A stretch of DNA of 64,000 nt from Chromobotia macracanthus (lineage: Eukaryota > Chordata > Actinopteri > Cypriniformes > Botiidae). The position numbers were made by a program, and so were the translations under genes. The stretch is taken from assembly GCA_036877525.1 (NCBI GenBank), contig JAZGTH010000067.1, positions 2,506,001-2,570,000 of the forward strand, read 5' to 3'. Shown here in pieces: positions 1-14,613 of the stretch. The stretch's first letter is position 1. Each line of letters begins with the position of its first letter. Under the pieces are notes generated by a model. The model was not told where the DNA came from. It searched no databases and was given only the letters and a program-made list of their open reading frames with translations.

Positions 1-1719
1 TCAGTTATAATGGCACATGGCATCAAACAGAGCCATGTAAACTAAATGCAAAAACACCAGATGTAGCTCACGGTTAGTTAAGTTAGTAGCAAGTAGTCAT
101 TTTTAGTTTGATTACTAATTTTTTATTTCATTACATTTTTTGCTTAGTACTTGTTTAATAATTGCTCATGCCTTTGGTCCATACTAATAAACAAACTGTT
201 TTTGTCAGACTTAATTAAATGGGGCAACTGTACACGCGATCAGACTATGATGTCACAGAAGCAGTTAACAATGCTAATTTACAACACCCCTGTAAGCACA
301 GGCTCTTGTTAATTCAAGTTAGCCAATTAAATCTGCAACGTTTGTGCAGAAGCGATCGCAACCACCAACAGTGAGGAAATGAACAGAAAGAGAGAAAAAC
401 TAAAAAACGAGAGAAAGAAGAAAGTCGGCTATAAGGGTCTCTCGACTGCGGTGGGTGCCCCTGGGGTTTTTAGGTTAAGCTGTGCCTACTTTCCTCTGCA
501 TAGCCTGTGGTGTTTTCACAGTGCAGCTCTGTAGCATGTGTTCTTGCCTTCAGAGCTCTCCAGAACAGCCGCACAGAGTTCAGACTGTTTCACTATCAGA
601 ATGTGTGCGGCTGGTATATTAGAAACGCAGTAGGAGAAAAGGGCATACAAGGTTTCTGTCTGCGTGCCGCAGAAACTCTGACAGAGTTTCTGTCTTTTAA
701 AATGATACGATGAATTGCAGACAACTCTGTGTAACTGAAGACTTTATTTAGGTCGGGAGAACGATTGACTGTATTTTCAGACCGCGAGTGTAATGGAAAG
801 TTTAATTGTCTTGGCATTAGGGTTAAAGCCAAACCATTAGAGTGTATCATATGTCAGCTTGTTAAAGAGCCCGTGTTCATCCGGCAGTGACCTTCAGCTG
901 GGCTGAATGATGGCAGGCAGTTAACAGAGTTAACACTGCCGATGTGAAGAGTATCAGGTACTGTACACACTGCTATTCAGTACTGTAACAGAAGCAGAGA
1001 GAGAACTAATCTGTGATGGAAGTGGTCTGCAGGTGTGAAAGCTGTCCAGATATTTATATCTGACAGTGTGGAGTTAAAAAATGAGCCCCTAAAAATGCTT
1101 TCATATATATTTTTACATGCCAAAATGTATTACCAGCCTATTAATTTGAGTGACAGAAGTAAAAGTATACACGCCTTCAGAACATTTTACAATATTTGGT
1201 ATGGTCGGCTTTTGCCTTATGGACAGAAAGAAGAGGCATAAAAAGACTGTTTACGTTAAGACTTAAATGAGATTTTAAATCACAGATTTACAATGTGGTC
1301 TCAGACTTGTAGTCTCAACTGCATACAGAAATGAAGTGAATCGAGTGTTTTTGTGTTGAAATGCGTATAATCTAAAAACTATTTTTGTAATATAAATACC
1401 TGAGACAGCCCCCAGAGGTTAGTTTAGTTATCTCTGATAAGTTGATCGTTGATCTGAGATGAAGTTTGATTGATGGTTTAAACATTCTATCCCAATAGGA
1501 ATGTTCATTATATCTGGAACTTTTCATGTATTAGGTGACATCAGGTCATCATGTATTGACGTTGTGGTAAATGAAGATGAATCTGTAAGGCAGAAAGTTT
1601 CTCTGCTCTCTATAAATGAAACATTTCTTAATGATTTACTAATACCAGCAGCATGCCTTTATATCTGCACGGGAAAATAGTGAGGATTTTTCTTCCTCTG
1701 CGACTCAAATACCTAATGC

Positions 1720-1883
1720 TTACATTTATTTACAATTATGCATTTAGCTGACATGTTTATCCAAAATGTCTTACAGCGGATTGAAGATATGCAACTTATA
1801 ATTATGCATGTTCCCTGAGAGTCGAACCCATGACCTTCCAATTTCTAACACAATGCTCTACCAATTGAGCTACAGGAACACTT
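1720..1883 (-). mobile_element. tRNA-derived SINE, near full length
   Basis: On the minus strand the copy opens with CTGTAGCTCAATTGGTAGAG (box A) and has GGTTCGACTC (box B), so it looks like a tRNA head without being a tRNA: the acceptor stem is not paired. The 3' part has the tail AGCTAAATGCATAATTGTAA, similar to the ends of other copies in this window. Such a LINE-like tail is common in teleost SINEs. Confidence 0.8.
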
Positions 1884-3247
1884 CTCACATGCATAAATCT
1901 GTAGGTCATTGTTAATGTAAATTTGAGATCATGAGATCCGAGTGCACATTAATGTCAGTTCTGTTGTGCGGTTCACTGGATAGCAGTAATGAGAATAAGC
2001 TCTGTTTCACATCAGCTTCTCGTGCAGGGAGGTAGAGGTCTAAAGGAAGCAGGTCTAAAGCAGTTTCATTTGAAAAACAGTGAAACATTTTATTTATTGC
2101 CTCCATTTTAATGAGAGGCCCCTTTAGAAACAGATGGTGCATTAGTGGAGACAAACTCACGCTGACAGCAGTGGATTTCAAATAAACAAAACATCGGCCG
2201 GATCAGTGCTGTGTTTTCTCCAGATTATACACAGACCACATTGTTTCATGAGCAACACTGGAATTTCCCTCTTTTTATTAAATGGAGACGGTGTTTTGTG
2301 GCCCCTGAGGAGGACTGGAGTATGAATGTGAAGAGGAGAAATTACAGCTGGCTCTGACTCTTCGCTTTGTGGTGCCAGCAGGAAAACTGCTGACTGGTTT
2401 GCTTTGAGTTCCACTTTACAGAAAGCCTCAAAGGTGCGTCCGAAATGTGCACACACACAGTTACCTTCACACAGACTTAATTCAGTTGCAGAACCGCACA
2501 TTTTTAAATTGTAAATAAGGGAGTCAAACTTCAGGTTGAAATTCAAGCATCATTTTCAATTCAAGTCACATTTTATGTTGTACATTTTATAACATTTATT
2601 AATTACAGTATCTGTTAGCCCAAAACAGTGGTTTCATTTTTTTCGTATGTTACTTTTAACAGTTTGCATTTTGTGACAACATGCCCCACAAATGGTCAGT
2701 GTATATTGAATGAGATGTGTCTTTTTCTTGGGCAGTAACAGTGAAAATCGTGTAGCAGACTTTAAGTGTTTAGGTGTCTATGTTTAAGTGTTCATGTCTC
2801 AATACAGAAATGGACCCTTATACACCATGTTTATATACTTGCATCATTCGTCTGGTCCAGTATGGGCTGGGTTCACGTTGGGTTTCGAGCGGTTTCCACT
2901 TCTCACACACCCGCAGTAGAATCTCCAAACTGTGAAGCACCTCTGTTACAAAATGCATGATAATATTATTTCAGTTTAGACCTACATTGTCCCTCCCCAC
3001 CACACACTTTAATGGAGGCTGACAGCTGCATGCAGTTAGTCAGGCAGGAACACAGCCTGAGTTGGTGCGTAATGACGGTAATTAGCGAGATGAGCGCTGA
3101 CATGTTTAGCGGACGCTCTGTGGTAGGTGTACGAGCACTTGAATTGAAGTGCAGGGACGCTTAATCAGTGAATCACTCTCGGCCCTATTGTACCGTTTCA
3201 TTCATTTTCAGTGAGTCAGCCACATTTACTGTCATTCTGTATCTAAA

Positions 3248-3570
3248 GGTAGGGTAGGCAGTTTCAGACAGGCTAGCAATAGCAAGTTAGCTTTGAAAGC
3301 ATAAGATCACATCCTCCCTTCAGAGCCACGCCTCCTCCAAAACTCATGAACACATACACAGTCTGACAGGCAAGTAGAATATTCTATCACTGCATTCGGA
3401 CCAAATGCAATGATTGGACAAAAATGTTATGGTCCCACGCCCGCCACAGAAGATATATTTATATAAATATATTTAGATTCCTTTACTTTGTGATTGCTAT
3501 CAGGATGTATATCAGTATGACCAGCATAACAAAAATGTTTCTGGAAAAAAATTGCCTATCTTGTTTTAAG
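3248..3570 (+). repeat. Interspersed repeat family 2, long copy
   Basis: Diagnostic blocks are GGTAGGGTAGGCAGTTTC, CATTCGGACCAAATGCAATG, a TATATTTATATAAATATAT core, GATTGCTATCAGGATGT and CCAGCATAACAAAAATGTTT. The same blocks recur in order at 35.6 kb and, inverted, at 52.6 kb. Non-coding, about 320 bases. The family name is not known to me. Confidence 0.7.
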
Positions 3571-4680
3571 GTTCCCCACCAGGTTACACAAATGACATTT
3601 TGACTGCATAATGTCAGATACAAGAAGACGTGTCTCACCTGCAACTGAATTACTGTTCCGCTCGTATTGAAAAACTACTAACTGCCAGAGTCGTGCAGTT
3701 GTCAGGGATGAAAGTCAGAAATATTGGCGTCTCTGACTTGGGTCATACACGTGTGCACATGACAAATGGGCTGAAAGAATTGTGCTGAACTGTGACAAAC
3801 TGAACCGTAATTGTTTTTCCACGCAGCATCTGTTACGCGCTCTGCTGATTGTAGTAAAAAGTAAAATGTGATGGAGTAACTGGCCGCTTCGCTCGTAAAG
3901 CGCCTCACGCGGGTGCGCGGCCCGCATCAGATCGACCATGAACCGGCGCAGCTGTGGCAGCCTCTAACTTCCTCACAGCCTGTTCGTCCACAGCCGGTGT
4001 AGTCAAAACAATTTTCTCTGCAAGCACCGTGAGGAAAATATGTTCTGAAGAGCAGAATCCAAATATTTTTATTAAAAAGAATAAGTTGCTTGGAGGCTGA
4101 ATTTCTAAATTTAAGCGCATTAGGTCACTGGAAAAGCAACATAAAGCAGTAAACAAACATTTAAGGTTATAGTAATGCTGGTTTCTCATGCTCTGCTGAG
4201 ACCCTATTGATTTTCAAACAGCGTTTTTAGTTGGCAGGCGGTTATGCTACATCCTATGCATGAGCAAACACAAAACATTACACAAAAGAGTCTGCTTCAG
4301 TCTACATTCACAGCTGCACACGTCAGATCTAGCCCTGATACAGGTAAAGTTCTGCCCTCATATGAGAGGCACACAGACGCTGGATGAATATTTATGGACA
4401 GATGCGCTCTGCTCATTCATCCTCTGCCCAAGCGTATGAGAGATGAGAGGACGAGTTAGTTAGTACAGGTTTAAAGATCCTATCACTGTCAGCATAAGTG
4501 ATGGGCCAGATAGCTGTTGATTCCTTTCCCACTAGAGACGTGGAGTCTGGGATGGTTTATAATGTGTGGGACGAGGAACTGGGTGGTTAACTGATAGCTG
4601 TCCAGCAATGAGAATCGACATGGAGGCTGCGTCTGCCCAGATGTTTGAGGTATAAAAATGATACGTTTAAATTGAAGAGA

Positions 4681-4850
4681 TAGTTCACTCAGATATGAAA
4701 AATCACTCCCATATCATTCTAAACGTGTATGACTTTTATTTTTGTTTTCTGCAGTCTGTCAGTCACTAAAATTCTGTCTTATCTCTTATGTGTTCCACGG
4801 AAGAAAAAGTCATACAGGTTTGGAACAACATGAGGTTGAGTAAATGTTTG
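4681..4850 (+). repeat. Cyprinid-type dispersed repeat, short copy
   Basis: TAGTTCACTCAGATATGAAA at the left and GTCATACAGGTTTGGAACAA with GAGGTTGAGTAAATG at the right match the two ends of the repeat at 17296-17830. The middle is GTGTATGACTTTTATTTTT, without the nested MITE. Confidence 0.6.
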
Positions 4851-5522
4851 TAAACGTTTGTAGGTCCCTCATTCAGACTCTTTTAAACTCCTTTGACTTT
4901 TCACAAAAGCATTTATCATCAAAATGTGAAAGTTGATCACTGGCTATAAAATTACAAATTTCAAGTTTGCCTGGTTTAATATAAAGAAATGATATAATAG
5001 TCTGGGATTTTAAACTTGGTTATCCTTACACAGTTAATGGAAAACAAAGACTAAATTTATTTAAGGATCTGTTCAGCCGATATCTAAATCTTTTTCCAAT
5101 GCCTCTGGTGGCCCTTTGTAAAAACTAAAAACATGACGTCTGTGCCTGCAGTCTTTTGTTTTTAATGTCGGCTCAGAGAAAAGTTGCCTTTTTGTCTTGA
5201 ATTGTACATTTTAATCGTTTTTTTAAATAATTTGTTCCTCGAATTATGCATGTTAATTCAAATGGAACAGCTTTTGTGCCATTTCACAACCCTGTGAAAG
5301 TACTAATTAATTGTTCTATCTCTGGCTTGTCACAGTGAGCGGTGGCCATTATCATACGCCCTCACTCTCACAGAGGTACAGATGAGATGTGAAAGTGGAA
5401 ATAAGGGTTGAAACGGCATGTCCTCGTGAAGACCGCCTGCCAGAACCTTTCAGCCTGTTCTCAACCCTCTGACACAAAGCTGATATAGCTGTCACCAGAC
5501 TACAGAGCCCCTCAAGGCATGT

Positions 5523-5832
5523 GAGTGTGTGTGTGTGTGTGTGTGTGTTTACTTAACCATATATTTGGGACAAATTCGGACCAAAACATCAGCAAAACCT
5601 GACAATCCTGAGCAAAACCTCCTCTTGAGGACATCCTTGTTTGTAAAAATGCTATAAAAATGTTTTTTACATTTTTTAAAATGTAGATTGTTTTTGATAC
5701 CCTTATGGTCAGGGTATCAGTGTGGGTTAGGTTATAATGTTTCTAACTAGCTGTGTATAAAAACAACAGAAGTCTATGGAATTTCCCCATTTAGATTGAT
5801 AAGTACACGTGTGTGTGTGAGTGTGTGTGAGG
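5523..5832 (+). repeat. TG microsatellite with linked dispersed element
   Basis: (TG) at 5525-5548 is followed by TTACTTAACCATATATTTGG, a CTTGAGGACATCCTTG block and a second TG-rich end (5809-5840). A repeat flanked by TG runs with this dinucleotide-linked head is frequent in fish genomes. Non-coding. Confidence 0.5.
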
Positions 5833-6841
5833 GTGTATGTGTGTTTGTTTAGATCGGTTTTGAGGAAGTGGCTGCACGAGTTGAACGCTTAAATGAAGCG
5901 TCATTTCACAGTCATTTCCTGTATCCATTGTTACTGTCAATTAAGCATTGATCTGCCTTTCACTCCTGAAAAATCAAAGCGGTTTCAGGAAAAAGTTCAT
6001 CCGCTCTAATAGTTAGATTTATGATTAGCAATTTTATCACCCTGCAATTTTCTGTCACATTCTCTCATGCAATTTGAGCCTTTTAAAAGAGTGCCAGTCA
6101 TTGTAGTTTGGGGACTGTAGGAAAAACAGTCCACATTAATCCACAAGTCATTGCAATCATGTAATCCGCTCTCTGTGTTAATAACTTATTTTCTTTGGTA
6201 TGGGGTTTATGGGAAGGGTCATTAATGACTGAGAGCGAGTGGCCAGTTTTAGCCGATGTGTTTGAGTCATTACTGATACTCACTGTTTTTTCAGTATTTC
6301 ATATTTATTAAAGCAACAATCTACAAATACAATATGTGTGAATTTGTATATAGTTAGTCCATTTCTCTTTATTCTTAGTAGCTGTATTAACAAAAATGCT
6401 AAAATTCACTTTTGTAATGAGTAACTTTTTAAACTCCTAAAACCACTGATACAAGCTTCATGACAAAAAGTAAAGTGGTGCTGTCTCTGATTGGTTGATT
6501 CCCATATTCTCAATAACAAGTGAACTAAGAACATTAACTGTCTGTAAATATTTCTTATTAGCCATATTTCATGTTGCATCATTTTATTAAAAATATTTGT
6601 CAATGGAATTATTTAGCTGTTTTATTTTGTCACTCACGGCATAGAACAGCATGATTAGACAGCACCTGTAACAAAAACACCCATTATGTTCACAATTATA
6701 TCACAGTTTGACTCAAAATGTGTAATGTTGCATTTCATCATAACTCTACCAGCTCCTGTTGAGTTATTCAGTTCTGTTTGCTCACCAGAGCCAGTTTTTA
6801 CATGCATTTAGCACTTAATGAGTGCTAATTTTGGACCTTGT

Positions 6842-6942
6842 TGATTCCTGTAGCTCAACTGTTGAGCTACCGTTAGCCAAGATCATACATTCAATTCACA
6901 TACAGAAAAAGAGCCTGCAGTATGATTAAATGTAAATGTGGT
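6842..6942 (+). mobile_element. Degenerate tRNA-derived SINE copy
   Basis: A worn box A (CCTGTAGCTCAACTGTTGAGC) and the ending GATTAAATGTAAATG match the SINE family seen at 1720 and 14757. Much of the middle has diverged or been lost. Confidence 0.5.
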
Positions 6943-9900
6943 GCTGGTTAAAGCAGTGGATGTGCACTTCATTTACTTCTTGGTTGTTTTTGCTGTCTAC
7001 ATGATGGTCAGGAATACAGATTTTTACTCTTATTTTCCCTATCCCTATACATTGTGGAAGATTTATTCTGGTTTCATGTTTTGGCAACGTTCAGACTAGT
7101 GCATCTTTGTTTTAAACGCAGAACTTCTGCTACGGTTACGCCTGGTGTACACACCTCTCTGGAGTTAGAGGCTTATTGGGTCTATTGCATATTCATCAAA
7201 CATATGATGTTCATTTGTCTACTCAAAGATGTTGTTGCTTTTCCTGTACATGCATGCCCAGTGTGAACAAACGATCATGTGATGTGTTTTCAGTGTGGAC
7301 AATACAGTAGGCAATGGACTGATAGTGAGTACCAAATTAAAAGCATATCAAGTGTAATTAAAATTAAGAGCAAGTTAAAGCATCATAACCAATGTTTTTT
7401 TTTTATTTTTACAAATAAATGGTTCTGCCAACTGTACTGTACGTTTACACTGTCAATACAAGCTCTCTGTGGAATCTGTGTGTTATTATCTATATGCTGC
7501 TAATGTATTTCAAGGTCAAGCGTTGTGTAATACTGTATTCAGATCTCATGTCGCTGTTTACATACAGCAGGGGATTCCCTGAGCTTTACTGAGGAGGATA
7601 AAACATGTTAGATTTAAATATCTGGTTCTTTCTTTTCTTCATACTCCATATAGCTCTTTTAACACAAGCATTTGGGCTCTAGAAACTGGGAAACAGGCAC
7701 TCGAACAGGCGGTCTCTCGTGACTGTGAGATTTCAGGCCTGCAATAGATGTTGGCAACACACAGGGGGAATTGTAGAAGGCAGTCGACGTGCATTTGGGC
7801 GTGCAGGCATGAGGCCCGTCGGTAAATTGGGCTCATAATAGCCAGAGCATGTTTGGAAGAGCATCTAATGAGGGAGTCCATTCGGTATTAATAGTATTTT
7901 AAAGTCCTGTAGAGAGCGATTCAGGAGGGATTGATCACAAGTCTTGCATACTGGATACCAGACAGAAGCACATTTTATTTGAAATTATGTAAAAGGTTTG
8001 AGTGTACAGCAAAGTAAATATTAAACGCAATCAAATTAAATGATAAGCTTTTGTCCATTCCAGGCTAAATGTTTTCAATTTGACCAGAGTAATCTCTCTT
8101 AGGTAATACCATAGAAAACACAAAATCAAATGACTCCAGAATCATTTCGAGATAAACCCCCGCTTTTAATGTTGATTCATCTGAATGAAGACAATCTAAC
8201 CATCACTGTCAGTGGATCTTCTTTCACAGTCTGTATCCTTTGAAGCTGCATTAGATTTTACTCACTACTGGACAACTGACAGCTTTTATAGCCGCTGGAG
8301 AGGTCGTGGGTTCAGTGTGTTTTCTTCTTTTTTGCTGCAGAAGGGAGAGAGAGGTTTCTGGATACTTTCCTCGCTTTCACTTCCCACCAGGCTCAAAGGA
8401 TTCTGGGAAATGATTAAAGGCGAGATTCAGATGAAAGTGTCACTGAAGGTAATAGAATGTTCATTCTGCGCACCTTGTAATGTGCTTAAGATGTAGATGC
8501 TCGGGTTTTGTAATGAAAGAGGTGGTGGTTTTTGGGCCTTGCTTCCTGTTCATACAGACTGACAGACGGATAAAAATATATATAAAAAAGACAATTCTAA
8601 AAGTATTCTAAACAGGGCACATACTAAATACTTAAATATACAAATTTCACACAAATGTACAAATGAGAAGTCACTATACTAAATTAAAGGTCTTATTGAA
8701 AACACTATAGAGCACAGCAGATTGTTTTCATTAAATCTTTCTCTTTGAGCTCATCCACCTGGACATTTATCTTCAGCTGTGAGATGTGCGGCAGGGGCTG
8801 AGATATAGCATGATGACCAGCTTTAAAGTAACAAAATCACAAACAAACGAATGGAGGAATCGATCGTAAGTGTCTCCCTGAATGATGAACTGGCACTTCT
8901 GTAAAAAAAAAAAAAAAAAAATCAATGACTTCTCTCTCCACAGGTCCAACATTATGCTTGTGACTTCAAGAACATGCTGGCCTGCTTCTTGCCTTTTGTG
9001 GTTTCTCAAATTGCGAATCTTAATAACATCTTTTGCGTCATTTGTCGTTTCCATGTATGTTTCTCTTAAAATGCATGCTAATGTGATTTGTGTAGAAAGC
9101 CTCCACCAATAATAGCCCATAGAATCAGCTCTGTAAGTGAGTGCAGCTGGATGTATTTACAGTCTTATTGACTTTGGCCTGCCTTTATCTGTCTTGCTTT
9201 GTGTGGCAGTTGCTTATTGGCTGCCGTCTTAGAGCTCTATTGATCTGCTGTATGTTGCATCTCTGTGGGCTAGCCTTTATTAACAGAATCTTTAAAACAG
9301 AAACGAGGCGTTCTCACAGTTCACTCCTGAATCAGGATCTCGTTTCATATCATTCATAATTCATGTGCACCTCTGACCCTGACCTCAGTGAACAGGAATG
9401 TATTGATTTTTGGTTGTCATAACAGATTAACATGTTTGGTAATTCTGTGCGCAAATGTTCTCAGTTCCATGCATCTGAAATGAAACATTATGATGATGTA
9501 ATGTATGGTTGCTGTTGTCATGCTTGGCTGGTAGACATTTTAACACTTTTTTGAGTTTATTGGGAGGATGTTTTTGTGAGAGTAGGTCAATATTTTTCAA
9601 AGCAGAAAATGAATTGATCTGAGGAGATAGCAGGTCACATTATGCACCCTTTTTCTTCTCAGCTGCTCTCTTGCAAAGTTTAGCATGCAGTAAAAACATT
9701 CCTTTTCCTTTCTTCTGAAAGAGATCACTTTAATCCCAATGTGACAGCAGACTCATCTCATTTTGTATCTGTGTGAGAGAGAGAAACAGTATGAAAGGAG
9801 AGAGAGAGAGTCTGTAATGACGGTTCGTCTGTCGGTGATGTGAGATAGAAGAGAATCTCTGACAGCTTGAGAAAGTTCTTTCGGTTTCATCGGGGGTGGG

Positions 9901-12306
9901 AGAGCCAGCTGTCATAAGAAAATCTACAGGCTAAAACAGGTATCCATCAGAGAGAGAGAAAATAGAGCAAGACTTGTTGAAAAAGCCCATCTTCCATCTA
10001 CAAGCAGAGGACACATGAGAAGATTCTCAACCACTCATCCTTTAATCCTCCAGAACATTCTTCCTTTATAATGCTCATAAGCTGAAGAAAGCAAGCTGGG
10101 AAAAAGAAACAAAGCTCTTGTAATATGTGTGAGACGTGCTGTTCTAGTTTGGTGATATATTAAAGTAATAAGCCATGAGAACTAAAATGTTAGAGTCATA
10201 ACATGAGAATGTGGGGCATTAGAACAGAACCTGCCATGCTAAGTGTGATTATGACTCTGGAGGTTTTTCTAGAAGTTGGAAATGGCAGCTTTGTTTTGGT
10301 CAGATTTTGTCTGGAATTACGTCACACTTGTTTGCTTTTCATTTCATTTTAAGAATTTTGGGACAGAACTCACAGCAGCACTGAAACAAGCATAATTACT
10401 ACAAATTCAGATTCCCCGGTTTGATCTACTGGAAATCAAAAAGATTAAAGTGAGTAAGTAAGCAGTGCCCGAGGACAGAATAGACCGTCTATCTGTTATC
10501 TTGAACGGCTGTCAACCTGCAATTATGTACATTCAGAATTACACAATTACCTGAAGACCTACAAGGAATAAAAGCAATAAATTCATTGGATATGGATCAA
10601 ATTAGGAAGATTTTTTCTCTAAGGTTGAAGTCGGCTGAAAATTATCTCCCTCTAGCACAATGTAAACAGAAAGCTCATAATATGAGAAAGCTCATATTAA
10701 ACTGCTTCTTAATAAGAATGAATGACAATGTTTTCCTCACTACACACTGGACAAATATTAATGAGGATTTACAAATCTCCCTGAAGCAAGAACCAAAGCT
10801 AGTTAAAGCCATACAGTATAAAACAAATCAGGGGGTGGTGTGTGTGTAAGCAGAGGTCACTGCTGATTTTTCAAATGGAGAGAGTTAATTGGGTTAGAAT
10901 AATTCTGTCCAGCTGAGTCGCTCAGGTTTATCTGTTCACACTTTGCTCAAACTTACTGTGGGAATATTCTAGAGCCTTTGAGATTCAAGAAGAAATTGTG
11001 TTCAATTCACTGCTTCTCTTTCAGTGCTCCAGAATGAAATGAAAAGCCCTTCAAATCCACTTGCCTTCAAATCACATCACTTTTCTAGTTTTGGTGTCTT
11101 TTATTAACCAGTTGCAATAGAATCACAAATTGTGGTTAAATGTTCAGCACCATGGACAGCTCCAAATCACTCACGATCTTACAGATCACTCAGACTCTCC
11201 TCTTTATAGATGATACACTGATATAAGTCAATACAACCTCTCACACATTATACTGCGTTTATGTTGGTTTTACCAAAGCGTTTATAATATTCACCAGCTT
11301 CTTTAGGGAAAAACTGAAGCATCTTTTTTATTTTCCTGGCATCGCATTCTCAGGTTCAGCAGTACGTCTTTAGCTCGTGAGTGGGGCAGTAAACATGTAT
11401 CTGGATGAACTCTGTTTAGATCACAGCTCATGCGGTTTGTGTTGTCTGTAGAGAGGACAGGAATGAGAAGCACTTCAGTAAGGAACTGTGACCGTGGAGC
11501 TCAGGGTTATCGGCGTCTCTCAGGATTCAGCGGCACCACCTCATTTCCCACAGTGCTGGCAAACACATTTACACTCAGATCGACTCCTTTAGTCTCTATG
11601 CATGTCTTCTGTGTGTTGAGGAAACCTTAAGGCTGAGCACACTGCTGTTCTGACTGGCATGTATGAATCTGACATATGAGCTTCAAATACTTTGGAAAAA
11701 TTTTATATATCAAGATTTGTCATGCACCTGTTTGTGCCCCAAAGAAGATAAGACAAAACATGAGGTACATTATTAGTCTAGTAGTGCAGTTGTCTTTCAA
11801 ATCATGATCAGTTATTTATAGCAAACCAAGCAAAATTGCAACTTGACAGCCATTTGATCACGGTACATCTTTCTTTGTGGAGCTGATATTTCAGTCTGTG
11901 GGTAAAATAAAAAGTTGTGTTTGGAGCATCATAAGGATTTGGAGGTGATGTCAGATTTATTATTGGTTCCTGACCCTTTAGTTTGGATGGACATGAGTCT
12001 TCTGATGGAGGTTTATACAAGGATCAAAAGGCCTTAGAAGCGTTCTTCATGTGCACAGATCTGAAAGCATATGGACGCTTAATGTGGAATGTGTGGAGGA
12101 TCTATCACATGCTGTGATTGCTTTCACTAACACAAGAGTGTCTGAAACTCTTGACAGACTCCATTTTGCTGTCATTCTAATTATTGTGATTGCGGGACTT
12201 TTTTTTTTGCTGTTAGAAGCTGTTAGACGCTTTTTTGCTGTTTACAATCACTCCATATGGTAGCTGTTATCCGTAATCCATTATATGTGTAATCCCACAG
12301 TGATTT

Positions 12307-12359
12307 CTTCAATATAGACGCATAAACCAGTTATCTTCAATATAGATGCATAAACCATA
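12307..12359 (+). repeat. Tandem duplication of a 28-bp unit
   Basis: CTTCAATATAGACGCATAAA repeats after 28 bases with a single C to T change (GATGCATAAA). Two units, the second incomplete. Confidence 0.75.
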
Positions 12360-13166
12360 AGTTCTCGGTGGGATTTGACATCACATGCTTTTCTGGAAAT
12401 GGAAAAGATCCTGTCACTGGTGAATTATGTGTATACTGATGGCCAGTCCAGTCTCATCTCAGCACATGGAACCCAACAGCAGAGTCACAGCTGCTCATCT
12501 TATTAGCTCATTGGATTAGTCCAATCAGAACCCAAATGGAAGAAGGACCGAACCAAGCCATGCTCATAAGTCAATCTCACTTTTCAATAGAACGTGGCTG
12601 TTTCAGCACTGCATATTGCCCAGCTGATCCTCACAGGAATTCAGATATAATAAAACTTTAAAGGGAAATTTTTGGGTAAAATGAGGGGATTGTTTGCCAT
12701 TCTCCAATGTAGGGAGCTTGTGGTGTTGTAAGAGATCAATGTGGGACCTAGAAAGCAAGTGAGCAAATCTTTCATCATCTTTTAAAGGAGTTCATCTGTC
12801 AACTCATCTGTACAGTATATTGTATGATACACATCTGTGTAATAATGACTTGTGTTTCACACAGAAAGTGTTAAACAGGTTTGAGGTGATACTGAGTAAA
12901 TAACAGCGGCGTTCATTTTGGGCGAACTGTTTCTTTAAGGTGTTTTATCAGAAATGTTAGCGGGTGGTCATGACCAACAGAAGAAGCAGACATCAGAAAG
13001 TGTTAAGTGCTTATCTTGACCGTCTACATGCCTGGTACTGACTGAGCCACCCTTTTGTCTCACCACTGACTGAGAACACACCATTAACAGAGGCACAGCT
13101 TGACAAGAGAAATGAAGAGAGCTGTTTTCTGTGGCCTTGAGTTCCGGGCTGAATAATGAGCAGACA

Positions 13167-13302
13167 TTCTCTCTCTCTTCCCCCTCCATGGATTCACTCC
13201 AGTCAGGGAACTGTCTCTCTCTCTCCCTCTCCGTCTCTCTCTCCCTCTTCTCCATCTCTTTCTCCTCTTCCCTCTCCATCTCTGTCTCTCTCTCCCCCTC
13301 TG
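13167..13302 (+). repeat. CT-rich compound microsatellite
   Basis: Imperfect CT/CTCC runs cover about 135 bases. The long minus-strand open frame here is only the Arg/Glu-rich translation of this repeat. Confidence 0.85.
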
Positions 13303-14613
13303 TGTCATGATCTGTGACTTCTTTTCCAGTGAAACCAGGGCAGAAACAGTGTGTGACATTCAGGATTTCTGAGAGATGAATTACAGTAGATATAATGTCT
13401 AGTTCTGTCACTTTATCTGATTTAGGTCTCTAGTGTGTGGATCTGAGGATTGTCTCTTTTGGTTTCAGAATGTGTCAGCTTTCATACTTCAATTAACATA
13501 CACGTCTTTCACAAACATTTAGCTGAATTTTTAAACACTAAATGGCTGGATGTTTTACAGTATACATGTTTTCATCACAAATAAGATCTCAGTTTTTCAG
13601 TTTTTTTCTCCTAGACAGCAATGAAATTTGAAGACCGAGTCTTCTGCTTCTCAGATTTGTTTCCTGAGAAACAGACAACAATCTGTGTGTCTCCTCTGGA
13701 GTTTCAGAATGGATCTTAATGTCACAAAATGTGCTGAGATTTGAAGTGTGCTATTTTATTTATTTTTTGACATGTTAATCACATTAAATACATTCATCCA
13801 AAGAGAAATGTGCAACTCACTTGAGATTTCCATGTTTCTTCTGAGCTCTGAAGGAACAATCTTTTTCTTTTCTCTGAGTGTATGAAAGGCATGTAGTATA
13901 AGTACCATAAAGGTTGCAACACGTAAACACACTCGAATAGAAATACTGACAGAATGAAGAGGGCATTAGTCATATTCTGTATTCTGGAAGTGGCTGTGTT
14001 TCTGCAGACCCCTGTTCTTCTACCCTGCAGTGCTAATAAAATGACGTGAGAACTCGTCTGCTCTGCGGGCAGCGTGACTTCACAGTAGGAAAGCGAGCGA
14101 TGATTTGCCCTGTGTGTTTTTCACCCTGTGCTCATATGGACTCATGGGTACAGATGACAGGGTGTGTTTGAATGTGTATTTGCTTGTGTGTGAATGAATG
14201 TGGCTCCAGCTGTAGATCTGCTTCCTCTGTATAAATGTGTCATTTTTGTTAATATTTAATTAACAGTTGATTTGGGATAATAACAGCATCAGTAATACTT
14301 TATCTGGGCTGTGATTTTTAGAAACAGGGTTTGTGATATATGGTTATAGCCCTTCATGGAGAGCCAATTAGGCCTTCTGTGTGTGAGCACTCTGGAATCC
14401 CATAATGCACTTATGCGCACACAGAGAGACGACTTTGGCGTTTCGCATGAACCCCACTCCCCAGAGCACCCCCGGCTGCCCCCTCCAGCGTGCAAAGATT
14501 GGAAACAGAATTCTCAGCAGGAAGACTTCCTCTAACACTCTTCACATGCGCTTGCACGACGCACAAAGCCACCTGCAAATGAGCAACATCCTCCTCTTCT
14601 GTTTGTGTTGCAG

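Larger units (their letters stand above)
1..14613. other. Gene-free region with scattered repeats
   Basis: No splice-supported coding exon was recognised on either strand. The content is AT-rich unique sequence plus the SINE, family 2, dispersed and tandem repeats listed separately, a poly(A) run at 8902-8920 and GA-rich runs near 9.78-9.81 kb. Open frames are short, lack similarity and do not end at good splice sites. Non-coding exons or enhancers cannot be excluded. Confidence 0.6.

Noticed and set aside
12968..13411. 147-residue minus-strand open frame, Glu/Arg rich
   Set aside because: It is the translation of the CT-rich microsatellite at 13167-13302; low complexity, no splice or family support.
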